Shown: positions 11,096-22,326 of the stretch, piece after piece | How the letters are laid out: each line of letters begins with the position of its first letter | How positions within the stretch are numbered: the first letter of the stretch is position 1 | From: Adiantum capillus-veneris | Lineage: Eukaryota > Streptophyta > Polypodiopsida > Polypodiales > Pteridaceae | NCBI GenBank assembly: GCA_014529385.2 | Contig: CM043952.1 | Span: forward strand, 66,913,870-66,977,869 | Direction of reading: 5' to 3' | DNA length: 64,000 nucleotides | Notes under the pieces: generated by a model | What the model was told of the DNA's origin: nothing | What the model saw: only the letters and a program-made list of their open reading frames with translations | Databases searched by the model: none | Program-made: the position numbers and the translations under genes

Positions 11096-11481
11096 CGCAC
11101 AATTTCACATACTATATCTGACAACTGTAAAGAAATAGATGGTCTTGACAAATTGTGGAAACAAGTCAAAGAGTCCATTGAGGAAAGTGAGGTAAGCAGA
11201 CGAGTAAACCAGACTGGTGATGGAAGAGGAGTGTCTCTTCCACCAATAGAGGAATTTGAGGCTGGATCTCAAATGGATCTAGAAGTGGAATTGTATTGAG
11301 GAGACAAAGGATCTGTACAGTCTATGGAAGTCAACCCCATTTGCTAATAACACTACCATCCTATACGAGAGAGTACTAGGCCAAGTCAGTTGTTTTTCCA
11401 GTCCCATCGCAGAGACTGCCTCCCAACAAGGTCATAGATTCAAAAGGGCTGATAGACATTCTGTCAACATCTATCACTTGT

Positions 11482-11811
11482 ATGATAATGTTTGCTGAGT
11501 TGCTCAGAATAAGACCAAACATGTGGGCTACTGTGGAAAAATGCCCAGGGAAACTTGGTGTAAAAAAACCAATGACTCAAATCGAGGAAGGGATCAACGC
11601 ACTGGAAATGCCTCAGCTAAACACTAGGCCAGTGCCATCAAACAAGGTAGGCAAGTACTATGAGGGAGAAGATAGGAACAATATTCTTCTTGCATTTGAT
11701 TGTGATTATTTTTTGATAAAATTCAGAGTATATGCCCTCATAGTAGTGTTACAAGAGGAGTACCCAGGATGGACTACAAGGACAAAGGAAGTTGGTGATG
11801 CGACTAAATGA
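11482..11811 (+). pseudogene. Gag/protease-linker remnant of copy A
   Basis: The translation (RIRPNMWATVEKCPGKLGV, then MTQIEEGINALEMPQLN) is colinear with the region just before the aspartic protease in element B (34760-35190, minus). Where B continues into the protease, A jumps to the AFDCDYFLIKFRV and PGWTTRTKEVGDATK segments found in B at 20775-20300. The protease is therefore deleted in A. No function is expected. Confidence 0.65.
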
Positions 11812-12404
11812 AATCACCCATCAAGTGTAAGTTACCTATCAAACACATCATGCGACGACAAGATAGTATACAGGAAGTAGATCTTTCTATTGTAATCTTC
11901 TATCTTGTATGTGACTTAATGAAGCCTAACAAACAAAAGGGACTAACAATATTGATAAGAACAAAAGGGGCAAAAACAATAGTTCACTCATCTATCGTGA
12001 TAGATTTTTGCAAAAGAAACCAGGGATCAAGCCGAATTCCAGTCATCATCATTGGTTGTTAATGTGTTTTGTAGCTTGAAAGTGCAAGAGATGCCCATCA
12101 GTCATTTTCAAGAATGAAATCCAAAAAGCTAGCTTGGAAAGCCAAATTCCAGAACAAATCAAGCCAAACTTTGTCAGAAGGCTATGAATAGAGAACACAA
12201 GCTAAGGATACCCCTAGCCAAAGCTACAAATTTTTGAAATATGCGGCCATGATAGCCATCTATATACCCTGTACATCTTGTATACAAACTTTGAGGACAA
12301 ATGGACAATGATAGCTAACAATGGAAAATGCGGCTTTGATCACCTTGATGCAGGAACCACGGAGTCACTAATGAAGAAGAGCACACACAAGTGGTAGACA
12401 AACC

Positions 12405-12800
12405 AACCTTTGCACGGTTACATATCTTGTCCTTGATAAAGAAAATCTATTGTTGGACATCGGTTTTGAACCTCAAATTAGCAAAAAAATATCTCCTAGA
12501 TTCGACTTGACAGACAGACTTTGCATTGGAGTGCAACTTGGCCTAAGAAGTTGAAGGTTTAGCCATATAATTTTTATAGAATCCTTACAAAGGTATCATT
12601 GGTTCACAAGATTTGAAAGCAAATCATTCAATTCTAAGATTGCAAAAGTTGTTTCCTAGAATGAGAAATTCTCACATGACAGATTTGTTGGAGGAAGTGA
12701 TGGATGGAGATTTATCTATCCATGATGACAAGAGTCAAGCTGAACGAGATTGGGTACTTCTAGAATTGCGATCTTGAAATATCCCTATCATGACCCAATG
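12405..12800 (+). pseudogene. Captured DEAD-box RNA helicase fragment (copy A)
   Basis: Three-frame reading shows successive DBP2/DDX5-like helicase motifs. First comes YLVLDKENLLLDIGFEPQI (motif II region, with DEAD changed to DKEN), then TLHWSATWP (motif III, SAT) and NPYKGIIGSQDLKANHS. Next comes LLEEVMDG and, at ~12720-12800, SIHDDKSQAERDWVLLELRS with PIMT (region before motif V). Frameshifts and a stop break it, and a stretch between EEVMDG and SIHDD is missing. No introns are evident between motifs, which suggests capture from spliced RNA; that is inference. Element B holds a second copy with different deletions. Confidence 0.8.
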
Positions 12801-12829
12801 TTGTGGGATCAAATCACAACATCTATAAA

Positions 12830-13160
12830 GTGTATGCAACACAACCTAGATCAACATAATGTCAATCAAGGATAGAGATGACACAATAGATGCATGGAGG
12901 CAATCTCTTTAGATTGTCACGCTGAGACTATCCCATGCATACAACACTTTGGAAGGCTAACTAAACCACAATCTAGAATCTCATTGCTCTCAACTACACC
13001 ACCTAACCCACATACATACAAACGGAAGGTAGCTCACCAAACCTTGTCAGAATCGTACAAAACTTAAGGAACACCATCCCCTCACTAGGATACACCTGTC
13101 CCAAAGTCTCTACACTCAAAACCCTAGCTCTAAACCCATATGTGGAAAACATTAGGAGAA
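12830..13160 (+). repeat. Terminal-type segment S of the A/B family
   Basis: Matches 38390-38730 in the same orientation and 39600-39925 in reverse. It directly follows the helicase fragment. The adjoining 13164-13300 resembles the reverse complement of ~18400-18566 next to the other end of element B, so this family's ends have been rearranged. Confidence 0.7.
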
Positions 13161-15484
13161 ATATGAACCTTGCATGGGCCTTGTAAGGAATCCTAATTTT
13201 TAGGGATTAAGGCTAATGGTGTGTAGGGTTAAGGGGACAAGGGCATTCAAGAAGCTAGTTTTCAGTAGGCTTTTCTAGCCTTTTTTTTAGACACATGTAG
13301 GATGTGGACCTAAGAGGTCACCTTCTCTCTCTAGCTTTTTGAAAGTGAAGGGAGTAAAGAGGTGTGGCTATATCATAAAAAACGTGGATCACTAAGAGCC
13401 AAAATTTGACTTTTTTAAAAAAAAGTTATTTTTACTTATTTTTGACTTAAAACTCCCCCCCAACATATATCCATATCAAAAAAGTATTTTTTGACATTTT
13501 TTAAAACTTACAAGCACTAAAAGTCCAATTTTTCAAAAAAAAACTCCCCCCAAAAAAAAAAACCTTTCTGCTCTCTTTCTCCTCCCTCCTGTCTCCCTCT
13601 CCTCTCCCTCCCTGTCCCTTCTCTCCTCCTCCTCCCCTCTCTCCCTCTCCCCCACTGTCCCCTTCTCTCCTCCCATGTTCCTCCCTCTCCCTCCCTGCCC
13701 CCTACTCTCCTCCTTCTTCACTCTCTCTCTCTCTCTCTCTCTCCCCCACTACCCCCTTGTCTTCTCCCATGTTCCTCTCTTCCTCCCCCCTCTCTCTTTT
13801 TATCCTTTGCTTCCTCATGCAACAGCTACCATGGTGCTCAAGGACATCACAAATCGTATGCATACATATTTGCTTGTTAGCAACGTTTGCACCGAAGGCC
13901 GCACGTGAGGGTGAGCAGAGGTCATCCCAGGAACGTCGTACCATCGGTGAGATGAATGTTGACGATTCTTCAATATCTTGCTAATACCATCACATATTTG
14001 AATAAAACACCCCTTTATGCAAGGTAACAATATACTTCTTACTTTTGATTGTGTTCTTCTTATCATAAACTTTGAAGTCTAAGGTGTTGCCTCTACTTGT
14101 TTTGTGGTGCTTGGCACAAAGGTTGCTTTTATGCACAAATAGTGAAAGGCTGCAGGTTAGAGAGGCCAAGTGTCACCACTTTTCCTCTAAAACTGTCTTC
14201 TTTGTTACATCTTGCAGGTAGGTGCTTCAAATCCATGCTTATTAGGGGTGGTAGTCTCATCCTAATGTATATTTTTGTATTGTTTATTCCCAGCTAGATA
14301 GAAATACTTGCAAATTTGTACAACATATACTTAACAAGTGTCTTCATTATACAGCTTGCAAATGTTGAATTCATACATGTTTTTGTTACAAGGTGACCTC
14401 TTGCTATGCTAGTTGAGTGGCATTGTTTGCAAGAATGGCTCTACCATGAAGCTTTTACGGTGGCACAAAGCTCTCCTCAGCGGCAATGTGGCTCCCACTA
14501 CACCAAAAATCATTATGCTGACATGAAGAGATCCCTAGTAGGACAATGCAAAAACTTTTCATCAGCAGCAGCACACTCTTTCCTAACATAAGGGCACTCC
14601 TACCAAATATATTTTTATGTGATAGGTCACCCCAGGAGCATACCATGTCATGGAATGGATGTAAGAACTATGACCGCACTACTCCTTGGAAAGTGTTCAC
14701 AGATGTTTGTTTATCAAAGTTAATGAGAAGAAATTTGGAATTTTTTATTTGTTGATGTGTAAGAGCACTCTAGGTCTACCATATTTTAGATTGTTTGATA
14801 AGTTAAATAAAATTTGTAGTCATTTAAAGTGTAAGTTTGTTTTTGTTTGGTAAGATTGTACATGAGAAGACATAATAAAGTATAAGAGATCTTGACGGAA
14901 TAAGCCTCGATTAGATTCCTACCATGCACTTGTGACACCAGACCTCTCCTTGAACCTTTTGATTTCTATCATTGTGGAAAGTCCAAGGGTGGTCTAGTTT
15001 CAAATTTTTAGAAATAAATTTTAAAAAAAGGAAATTTTGGTTATTTTAAAGTTTGTACACAGTCTAGGAGTTCATTCTGATTGTTTTCCTTCAGTTTCAA
15101 TTTTTGATCAAGGGCACTCCTTGGAAGCCACTTTTGAAGGTGTTAGGGTGAGATTTTGAGAAAGTTTTGTATGTAGGAAATGAAGTCCTTAACACAATAA
15201 AAAACATTGGTTCTTTGAGTATTTTCAGATTCCATGGTTTTAATGCCCGTTCGAGCCCGTAGATTAAGGAAAAAGTAAGAAATATCTGTTTTACATCATT
15301 TTTTAAGAAATTGCCAACTTGCACGTTGATTTTTGGAAAATCCGAGTAGGATATGATTTTTTTGCATCACACTATGGTCAAAGAGCGCAACGAGATGAAT
15401 AGATTTATGTGAGACAAGCCCAGACGGATTCGGAGCCAATTGAACACTAGAAGCTCTTGAAAACAGCCTTTAAAAAAAAAAAAA
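13161..15484. other. No gene recognised; polypyrimidine tract at 13560-13830
   Basis: The sequence is AT-rich with a ~270-base pyrimidine-rich run (TCTCCCTC, CTCTCTC) behind an A-rich stretch. Short open frames occur on both strands, but none has a recognisable domain and most are low complexity. No terminal repeats or RNA genes seen. Confidence 0.6.
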
Positions 15485-15722
15485 AAACTGACCACTTGAA
15501 TTATGACCATGCATAAAAAAAAATCTTGTACTTGTCATTTTAGGGCCCAGGGACCCTCAACATGAGGGGCCACAAGGGCGCGCAAATCGGCCATCCAAAA
15601 ATTTTGGATGGCCAGTTTGCGCGCCCTTGTGGCCCCTCTTGTGGAGGGTCCCTGGGCCCCTAAAATGACAAGTACAAGATTTTTGTTAATGCATGGCCAT
15701 GAGATAGAACTGGGCAGTTTAA
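15485..15722. repeat. Large foldback (inverted repeat with ~119-bp arms)
   Basis: The sequence reads into its own reverse complement around AAAATTTTGGATGGCC at ~15596-15610. The outer arms (CTGACCACTTGAATTATGACC... and its partner ending CTGGGCAGTTT) carry several mismatches. The inner ~75 bp (TTGTACTTGTCATTTTAGGGCCC...) is nearly perfect. A related single arm lies at ~15838-15975. Candidates are a foldback or MITE-like element, or a hairpin RNA source. I see no coding role; frames here are shadows of the repeat. Confidence 0.85.
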
Positions 15723-15837
15723 TGTGTTCATAACAACCCCTCCCCCCCCCAAATGGCAGATACCTAAACCTTGTATCATGCTTATTAACCATTTTTTACT
15801 TCCTTGTGTCCATCCCCTGTTCTTGGAAATATCTTGG

Positions 15838-15975
15838 TCCCTATTTGTGCCTGGATGGGCATTCTACGCGCCGTTGTGGTCCCTCTTGTTGAGAGTCCCT
15901 GGGGCTTCAAAATGACAAATAGGGGCTTTGTTTTAATGTATGGCCATGAGATAGAGTTGTAGTGTTTGATGTCCA
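15838..15975 (+). repeat. Diverged single arm of the foldback
   Basis: GGATGGGCATTCTACGCG, TGTGGTCCCTCTTG and ATGGCCATGAGATAGA follow in the same order as in the right arm of the 15485-15722 foldback, with many substitutions. Only one arm is present. Confidence 0.7.
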
Positions 15976-18566
15976 GAGTATTCACTGTGTCAAATTTTCC
16001 TATATCATGTGCGTTCATCACAATGGATTGAAAGTATCCCTTATAGGCCTTACCTACACATGTTTTTGTAACTTTACAAGAATATAAATTCCCTTCTGTT
16101 GAACACATGTGCTATGTTACGTATACTTTAGTGAACTCCCAAGGTCAAAGGCCTCATAAATTTTGTACACTCAGAACATTTAGCACTAGAAATCAACCAA
16201 ACAAGGAGCCAATTTTTACTTCCTTGTGTTCACCTCGTGTTCTTGGGAATGTTTTGGTTAAGCCATTTCTTTGGTATTTAAAACCACATGTGACCCCTAT
16301 TGTTATAGTATCCGACCAAAGGTTTCTTGATTAGCAGTTATATAGGTTCGAGTGATACATATCTTCTATGTTAACAATGCATGTATCTATAATTTATGTT
16401 TACACTTTCTCTATCCAAATGAGCTACATAGTAAAAATCAAATCCGCAATTCAACAATTAAGTTCACAAGGTGATAGCTATTGGTATGATCTTTAACAAT
16501 ACCAAATAAATAGCTACCAATAGCGAATGAATAGGGATATTTAAGAAGGTTTGATACCAAAACTTGTCAACAATACTCAAAAAGGTGGAAAATCAAAGAC
16601 TTTATAATATATATGATGAAACAAGAATCAATAATAATTCACCCTTATATATCTACACCTCCATCTCAAGTTGTCATTTCTCTAAGTCAAGCTTGGCATA
16701 GGCATAGTATGGAAACAATAACATTTTGTAAAGCAAGAATTTAGCTTTCTCAACTTTTGAAATGTTTCTATTGATATATATTCAACATCCCCAAATGAGG
16801 ACATCTTGACAAAGGTTATGATCCACTTAATAAGAATAACCATTAGTGATTAAACTGAAATCAAAATATTGCATGAATTTCTTCATGGTGGAATGATTAA
16901 GACTTGAAACTTCAAACATCTTACAGGCAAATCAGAATATCCAAAAAAATCAACAATATTTCTCAAATCTGTATGAAACTCCAGTAATCTGAATAAAATA
17001 CTCTCACTCAGTGTGACACCATTTAACAAAAAGAAATATTTATATTGCATTTATAGAGGAATCCAGCCTCATAAAAATAATTACAAATGGAGGCAATGTT
17101 GTTGCTGTTAGGCTTCTCTTACAAGTATTTGTCTTTCTCATCTAGAGATTCATATACACGAGTATTTGTGTGTCTATGACACTAGGGAAGATAGTAGTAC
17201 TATAGGGATGGCTTTTCTAAGAGCTCCTAGAGAGTACCTATTGGTTCAAGATTCTACAAAAATCCTACTATTCTTATCAAAATCTTTTAACATGGTAGTG
17301 AAAGGTTCCTCACAGAACAAAAATAGGGTGATTTCCATCTCTGCACATGGTTGCTTGCTCATGTCCTCTCAAAACAAGTTGACTCTGTAATTAAACAAAA
17401 GATTATGTGAGCACAAAGTTATAAAGTACAAAATGATATCATTCTAATAATCTAATGACAACTATACAAAGAATAAATTATAAGAAAAATCTTTGATGAC
17501 TCTCCATAGATAACACAACGTACTTACATTGTGAGACTCAATCACATGCTACAAAACTATAGATGGCGCACTAAAGCCATCAACAAAATAGAACCACCCA
17601 ATGTTATGAGGTGTAAAGCCTAAACATTGAAAGCCATAAAGAGGTTAATTCCCTCCAGCATGATAAACTTAAAGATGGAGATGATCTTAAGCTCTCAATG
17701 TAAGCTACAAGGGTAGTTTTCTCACCATTCTATCTTTATGTTGGAGATGAATCGTTGCAATGCCCATGCACTATTCACACCTCCTATTCTTGTGGTATGC
17801 AAGTCATGTGAGTTGATGCTTTTTCCACCTTCGGGAGTAGAGGTTTCCATGTAGTGCGAGTGAATGAAAGTAGAAGGAGGAGAATCTTGTTTCATGCTGT
17901 AATGGAGGTGAGAGAAGGGAGATGAGCTAGCTTGGTGTGGAACTATGTGGTGGGCAAGGGGAAGAGATGGGGGAGAAGCTTTCTTGGTGCTACAATGGAG
18001 ATGGGAGAAAGCTAGTAGAGAGATAATGTTGGACTATAGGGGGTGCATGTGGTTGTTGCAGCCATGGAGAGCTTGGAAAAGGGTTTGTAGAGGGAGAAAA
18101 TCACTTTTAGCTATAGAATAGGTTTGGAAAGACTTTGGAGGGTGGAACATGATGTTTTGAATTTTTTTGGAAAATTTTAATTTAAAAAAAAAATAGTGCA
18201 CGTTTTTTACTTTTGGAGGTCAAAAATACTTTTTTGACCATGAAATAGGTTAGGGGAGCTTTTAAGGAGGGAAAACTTGAAATTTGAATTTGTTTGAAAA
18301 TTTGAAATTTTTAGTGTATTTTTAAATCCGGACCAAAAAGTGGGGGAAAAAAGGTCAAAGTGGTCCCCCCCTCCCCCCCCTCCCTTTCCCCTAGCCACCT
18401 CCCTTACCTTCTCACTAGGTAAGAGGCCATTAAGAGGTGTAAGGCTACCTTGTCCCCCTACTTTTTTGAGGGTATAGAGTGTGTCCACCACCCTCTTCCT
18501 ATTGGCTGGCCTCTAATTAACCTTAATCCCAAAGGGCCCCTAGAGGGTTCATATTTTTCCTAATGA
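15976..18566. other. AT-rich stretch with no recognisable gene
   Basis: Short frames only, none with family resemblance. The last part (~18360-18566) contains runs of C/G next to words that match, in reverse complement, sequence beside the terminal segment of copy A (13164-13300), and is probably remnant retroelement sequence. Confidence 0.5.
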
Positions 18567-19170
18567 TGCGTATGAAGATAGAGCAGAATTCAAAAGTGCC
18601 CAAAACTAGAATCTATGAGTACCTATGCATAGCTTATGTCACCATGATTCTAATGAGACTACTTGCAAGAAGAAAACATACATCATTTGATACACTTATG
18701 ACCACAAATGGCTCGTAGGTGCGTCATCGTGCGTGCTTCATTTCATGTAAAATGCTTGGCGTTGTTGCGTAGCTCTTGTCAAGCTTAACACAATGGTACA
18801 ATGGAATCTCCAATGCAATGAGCGAGCCGGGAGTTGCGTCGGGATGAATCTCACGCTCTCTCTCTTCCTCTCTCACACATAGTGGAGAGCAGCTTAAAAT
18901 TTAGATTATGATAAAGTTTGTTTACAAAATGACCTGGTACCATATATACTAAGGCTACCATATGTTAAACCTAAAATAGAGTTCAAGGGGTAAAATGGCT
19001 TTGTATGTACAATCAGGAAGTTCCCTTGCACCTCAGCTTTTGCAACTAGACTAGCTACTTATTACAAATGATTTTTCTGACCATAATCTGCAGCATTTCA
19101 TAACTCTAAAAAAATAAGGCTTTGTTGAGTTATATCGTCCTGTTGACTTGGTTGTTGATGTCAGTGCGTT
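18567..19170 (-). repeat. Terminal repeat of element B (3' side)
   Basis: Matches 38741-39358 in the same window orientation through CATTTCATAACTCT and TGTTGAC. It abuts the end of the helicase fragment. The segment S that should follow further left is absent and is replaced by unrelated or inverted sequence from ~18566 leftwards. Confidence 0.75.
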
Positions 19171-19189
19171 CTTTGTTGTTGCTTTGCTA

Positions 19190-19610
19190 AGGTAAAGAAA
19201 GTATAGGCTATATATAGCCTTTGTACGAGCTCGTCCTATTTGTCCAATCCAATGTATATAGTCTTCACATGATTCAGGAAAATCATAATTGATGACGAAC
19301 ATCTGCCAATTTTGTGCCTTTCTCATTTTCAGAAACAACTTCTACAATCTTTAGAGTTGAATGTTTGTCCTTTAGATGTTGTGAACCAATGAAAGCTTTG
19401 TAAGGATTTTGTAGAATTTTTTTGGCTAATCCTTCAACTTCTTTAGGCCAAGTTGCACTCCAATGCAAATTCTGTCTGTTTAGACTAAATCAGGAGATAA
19501 TGTTTTTGATTTGAGGTTCAAAATCCATGTCCACCAGCATTTGATTTTCTTTATCAACGACAAGATATGTAACCCTGCGAAGGTTGGTTTGTCTACCACT
19601 TGTGTTTGCT
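19190..19610 (-). pseudogene. Captured DEAD-box RNA helicase fragment (copy B)
   Basis: Minus-strand reading gives, in order, the motif II region ([13 protein letters not shown]-like, near 19560), HWSATWPKEVEGLAKKIL (motif III), [31 protein letters not shown] and then, after a deletion, [26 protein letters not shown]. The last block is motifs V-VI, in which HRIGRTGRA has become HWIGQIGRA. This matches DBP2/DDX5-type RNA helicases. Residues between ENEK and VINYDFP (motifs IV and first part of V) are missing, whereas copy A keeps part of that interval and lacks motif VI. It is not functional as a helicase: no motif I (ATP-binding) is present. Confidence 0.85.
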
Positions 19611-19639
19611 CTTCTTCATTGGTGACTCCTTTGTTCTTG

Positions 19640-22326
19640 CAAGGTGATCAAAGTTGCATTTTCCTTGATGTGTAAATGTGTGTTGTGTGATGTGTAAATC
19701 ATTATATTGCTTCTACTTGATACATGACTTACTAAATCCTGCCAAACCGGAGTTAATTCCCCAAGTTAGTAACTTGCTTCAAAAGGACTTTATCCGACAT
19801 CAATTGTGATAGATGACCATTGATGAGATATCATGGTCCATTTGTCCCCAAAGCTCATATACATCATGTACAAGGCATTTAGATGGCTATCATTGCTTGA
19901 TCTTTGAATTTTGTTTTTTTTTTTTTTTTTTAACTCTTAGCTTGTATTCTCTATTCATAGCCTACTCACAAAGTTTGGCTTGATTTGAACTTGTATTTGG
20001 CACTTTTTTGGATGTTTGTCTAGAAAATGATGGGCATCTCTGGCACCTTCTGGCTACTAAACACAGTTAGAACCATTGATGACGACCAAAATTTGGCTTG
20101 ATCCCTAGTTGCTTCTGCAGATATCTATCACGAAAGATGATTGAACTGTCATTTCTACCCCTTTTGCTCTTGTCAATACAGCTAGTCCCTTTTGTTTATT
20201 AGGCTTCATTAAGTCACATACAAGACAAAATGTTTAAATATAACGATTTACTTCCTGTACACGGCCTTGTAGTCACATGAAGTGTCTAATAGGCAACTTT
20301 ACACCTGATGGGTACTTTTGTGTAGTCACATCACCAACTTTCTTTGTCCTTGTAGTCCATCCCAGATTTTTATGACCATTCTCACTCATTTTTGGCCTCA
20401 TGTTGTTGTCGAAGGTTGATGAGAGTTTTTTCCTCACCTTTGGCATTACCCATTGTGTGTATGGATTTTGAGACATAACTCCTGAAGTTTCATCATTTTT
20501 TTGTACCTTCTTCTCTTCAGTCTATTCTTCATCTAGATTATAGATTTTCTTTTGTTTTTCTCAAGAAAATGTCAAAAAATGACTAAATGAAACAAAAAAT
20601 GAACTCAAGAAAAAGGAAAGTCATCTGAATAGAATTCTAAATGCTATGTACACTGTACAATCTTCCTAGAGACTCATATATGGATTTTGTCCCCATACTG
20701 GACTCTTGTAACGTTATTATGAGGGAAAATACTCTGAATTTTGTCAAAAATTCATCACAATCAAATGCAAAAATTCAATACAACTCACACAACATTGCCC
20801 TCTAATATTTATAATACTAGGTCCGCATTTAGAATGCCTCCCCTCCTCCTATTTGGAGTCCTCCTTGACGACAAAGTGTCGCCATAGATATGTGTTGTGC
20901 TTGGGCAGTGAAAAATTGTGCCTATGCACGCCTTGTAATGTAGCCCTATTATGCATACCCAGTCAATGCATGGAAAAGATTCATGTTGTGCAAGATGTGG
21001 GTATAAGAAATTTTCTTATTGGTGTTTGCTGGCGAGGCTTCCTATTCTAGGCAATGTTATGTTTTGTGAATCTCGTGTGTCGTTTGCTTGATTGAAGGTT
21101 ATAGAGCTTTTTTGAAGGCTGACTTATTTGTTTGATGCTTCTTTGGAATCCATTTTAGCCTTGTTTTTGGTTGTCATATAATTTGGCATTGTTCCTCAGA
21201 GTTGGTTCTCTTCTAACTGTACTGTAACTATAAAAGAAATTAAAAGAATCCAAGTGAAGGTGCAGTAACAATAGTTTTATTGGTTTCCTTTGGGACCCAC
21301 TTCTCTGTGATAAGTTGATGTTGCTCATTTGGGAACCCATACTTGTCCTTGCTTTGTTTGTTTTTTAAGAGACTTCTTTGGGATCCACCTTGTCATTGTG
21401 TGAGTCTTCAATGGTCTTTGCTTCAGTCCTTGTACGCTTGGTTGAAGATGAGATTCAGAATTTGGAAGTTAATACTTTGGGAGTTGAGAATTTAACCATT
21501 TCGGAATCCAAATGAACTCTTGACCTCTTTGTGCTTGAGTCAACTTCTTTGGAACCCAAATCCGATTTGCAAAAGCTTACGACTTTGGGATTTGCTTAGC
21601 CGCTCTTGCAAACTTTGATTGTTTTCCTTTTGGTGTTGGATATTGTGATTTTTTCATCAGAGATCTTCATCTTCTTGATCCATACCTACTTTTGGACAAT
21701 CTAGCTGTTTGGTATCCATATTTGTCGAATTTTTTGGTTTCGACTTGTTGTTCTTTGCTTTTGGCCTTCCTTAGTTGTTACTGAAGCTGCTAGTGATGAC
21801 CTAAGTCTTTGGTAGGGAATGTCAAAAGAATCATCACTATGGCTACTATCAAGGTTTCATTCTAGCACTTTCCCTTTGTAGTTTGGCTGGCTATGGAAAG
21901 TTGTTCTCTGTTTGCTCTTGGGTTGTTGTTTCTGGGATGACTTTGGTATCCACTTGATTAGAGTGCTGGTACCTTGTTGACATGTATGTGTTCTTCTTGG
22001 CTGAGTCTTTTCTTGATGTATAGGAGCCACATATGAGGATGCTTGTTGCAATTGCATTTCCATTGAGGATTCTTGAATCCACTTTTGATGCAATTTATTT
22101 TTGTAGCAATGGCATTGTTTCCTGGGTCTTTGATCTATACAATCATAAAACCGTGCATTAGTTAAAGTTTTGTTCTTGTCACCTACTGGGTCGTCCGGAT
22201 TTTTGTTGTTTGCATATTCTTGGAGCTCCAAGTGTTATATGGAGTCATAGAACTTGTCTTCTTCTTTGCCTTTGTTTTCTTGTTGATCACACTCCCTACA
22301 AAATAAGGAACAACATCATAGCCATC
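19640..22326 (-). pseudogene. Hydrophilic coding remnant of element B downstream of protease
   Basis: Frames in pieces on the minus strand include 22231-21857 (Gln/Lys/Ser-rich, with repeated W-I-P-K-S-S-like words) and 20476-20273 (LGWTTRTKKVGDVTT), the latter colinear with copy A. A segment FAFDCDEFLTKFRVF near 20775 is also shared with A. I do not recognise the protein. It sits where pol would be in a complete element, but no RT or integrase motif was found. Confidence 0.45.
22322..22326. repeat. Target-site duplication of G1 (left copy), CCATC
   Basis: CCATC occurs immediately before the left LTR and again at 34118-34122 immediately after the right LTR. The 5-bp length is typical of gypsy integrases. 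Confidence 0.9.

Larger units (their letters stand above)
11096..13160 (+). mobile_element. Retroelement copy A, internally deleted, carrying a helicase fragment
   Basis: This plus-strand segment matches the minus-strand element B in blocks: ~11096-11700 matches ~35360-34760, ~11700-12060 matches ~20775-20110, and ~12400-12660 matches ~19640-19330. The final 12830-13160 matches the terminal-type segment at 38390-38730. Copy A lacks the protease region and much of the middle of B. It carries a DEAD-box helicase fragment near its 3' side. The 5' edge is abrupt at ~11096, with no terminal repeat seen. Confidence 0.75.

Noticed and set aside
13533-13908. Frames in the polypyrimidine region on both strands
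   Set aside because: Composition-driven; translations are Gly/Arg/Glu- or Pro/Leu/Ser-rich without a family match.
15535-16108. Two minus-strand frames with similar C-terminal parts (SISWP...LVILGAQGPSTRG)
   Set aside because: The similarity comes from the foldback repeat and its single-arm copy at DNA level, not from a protein family.
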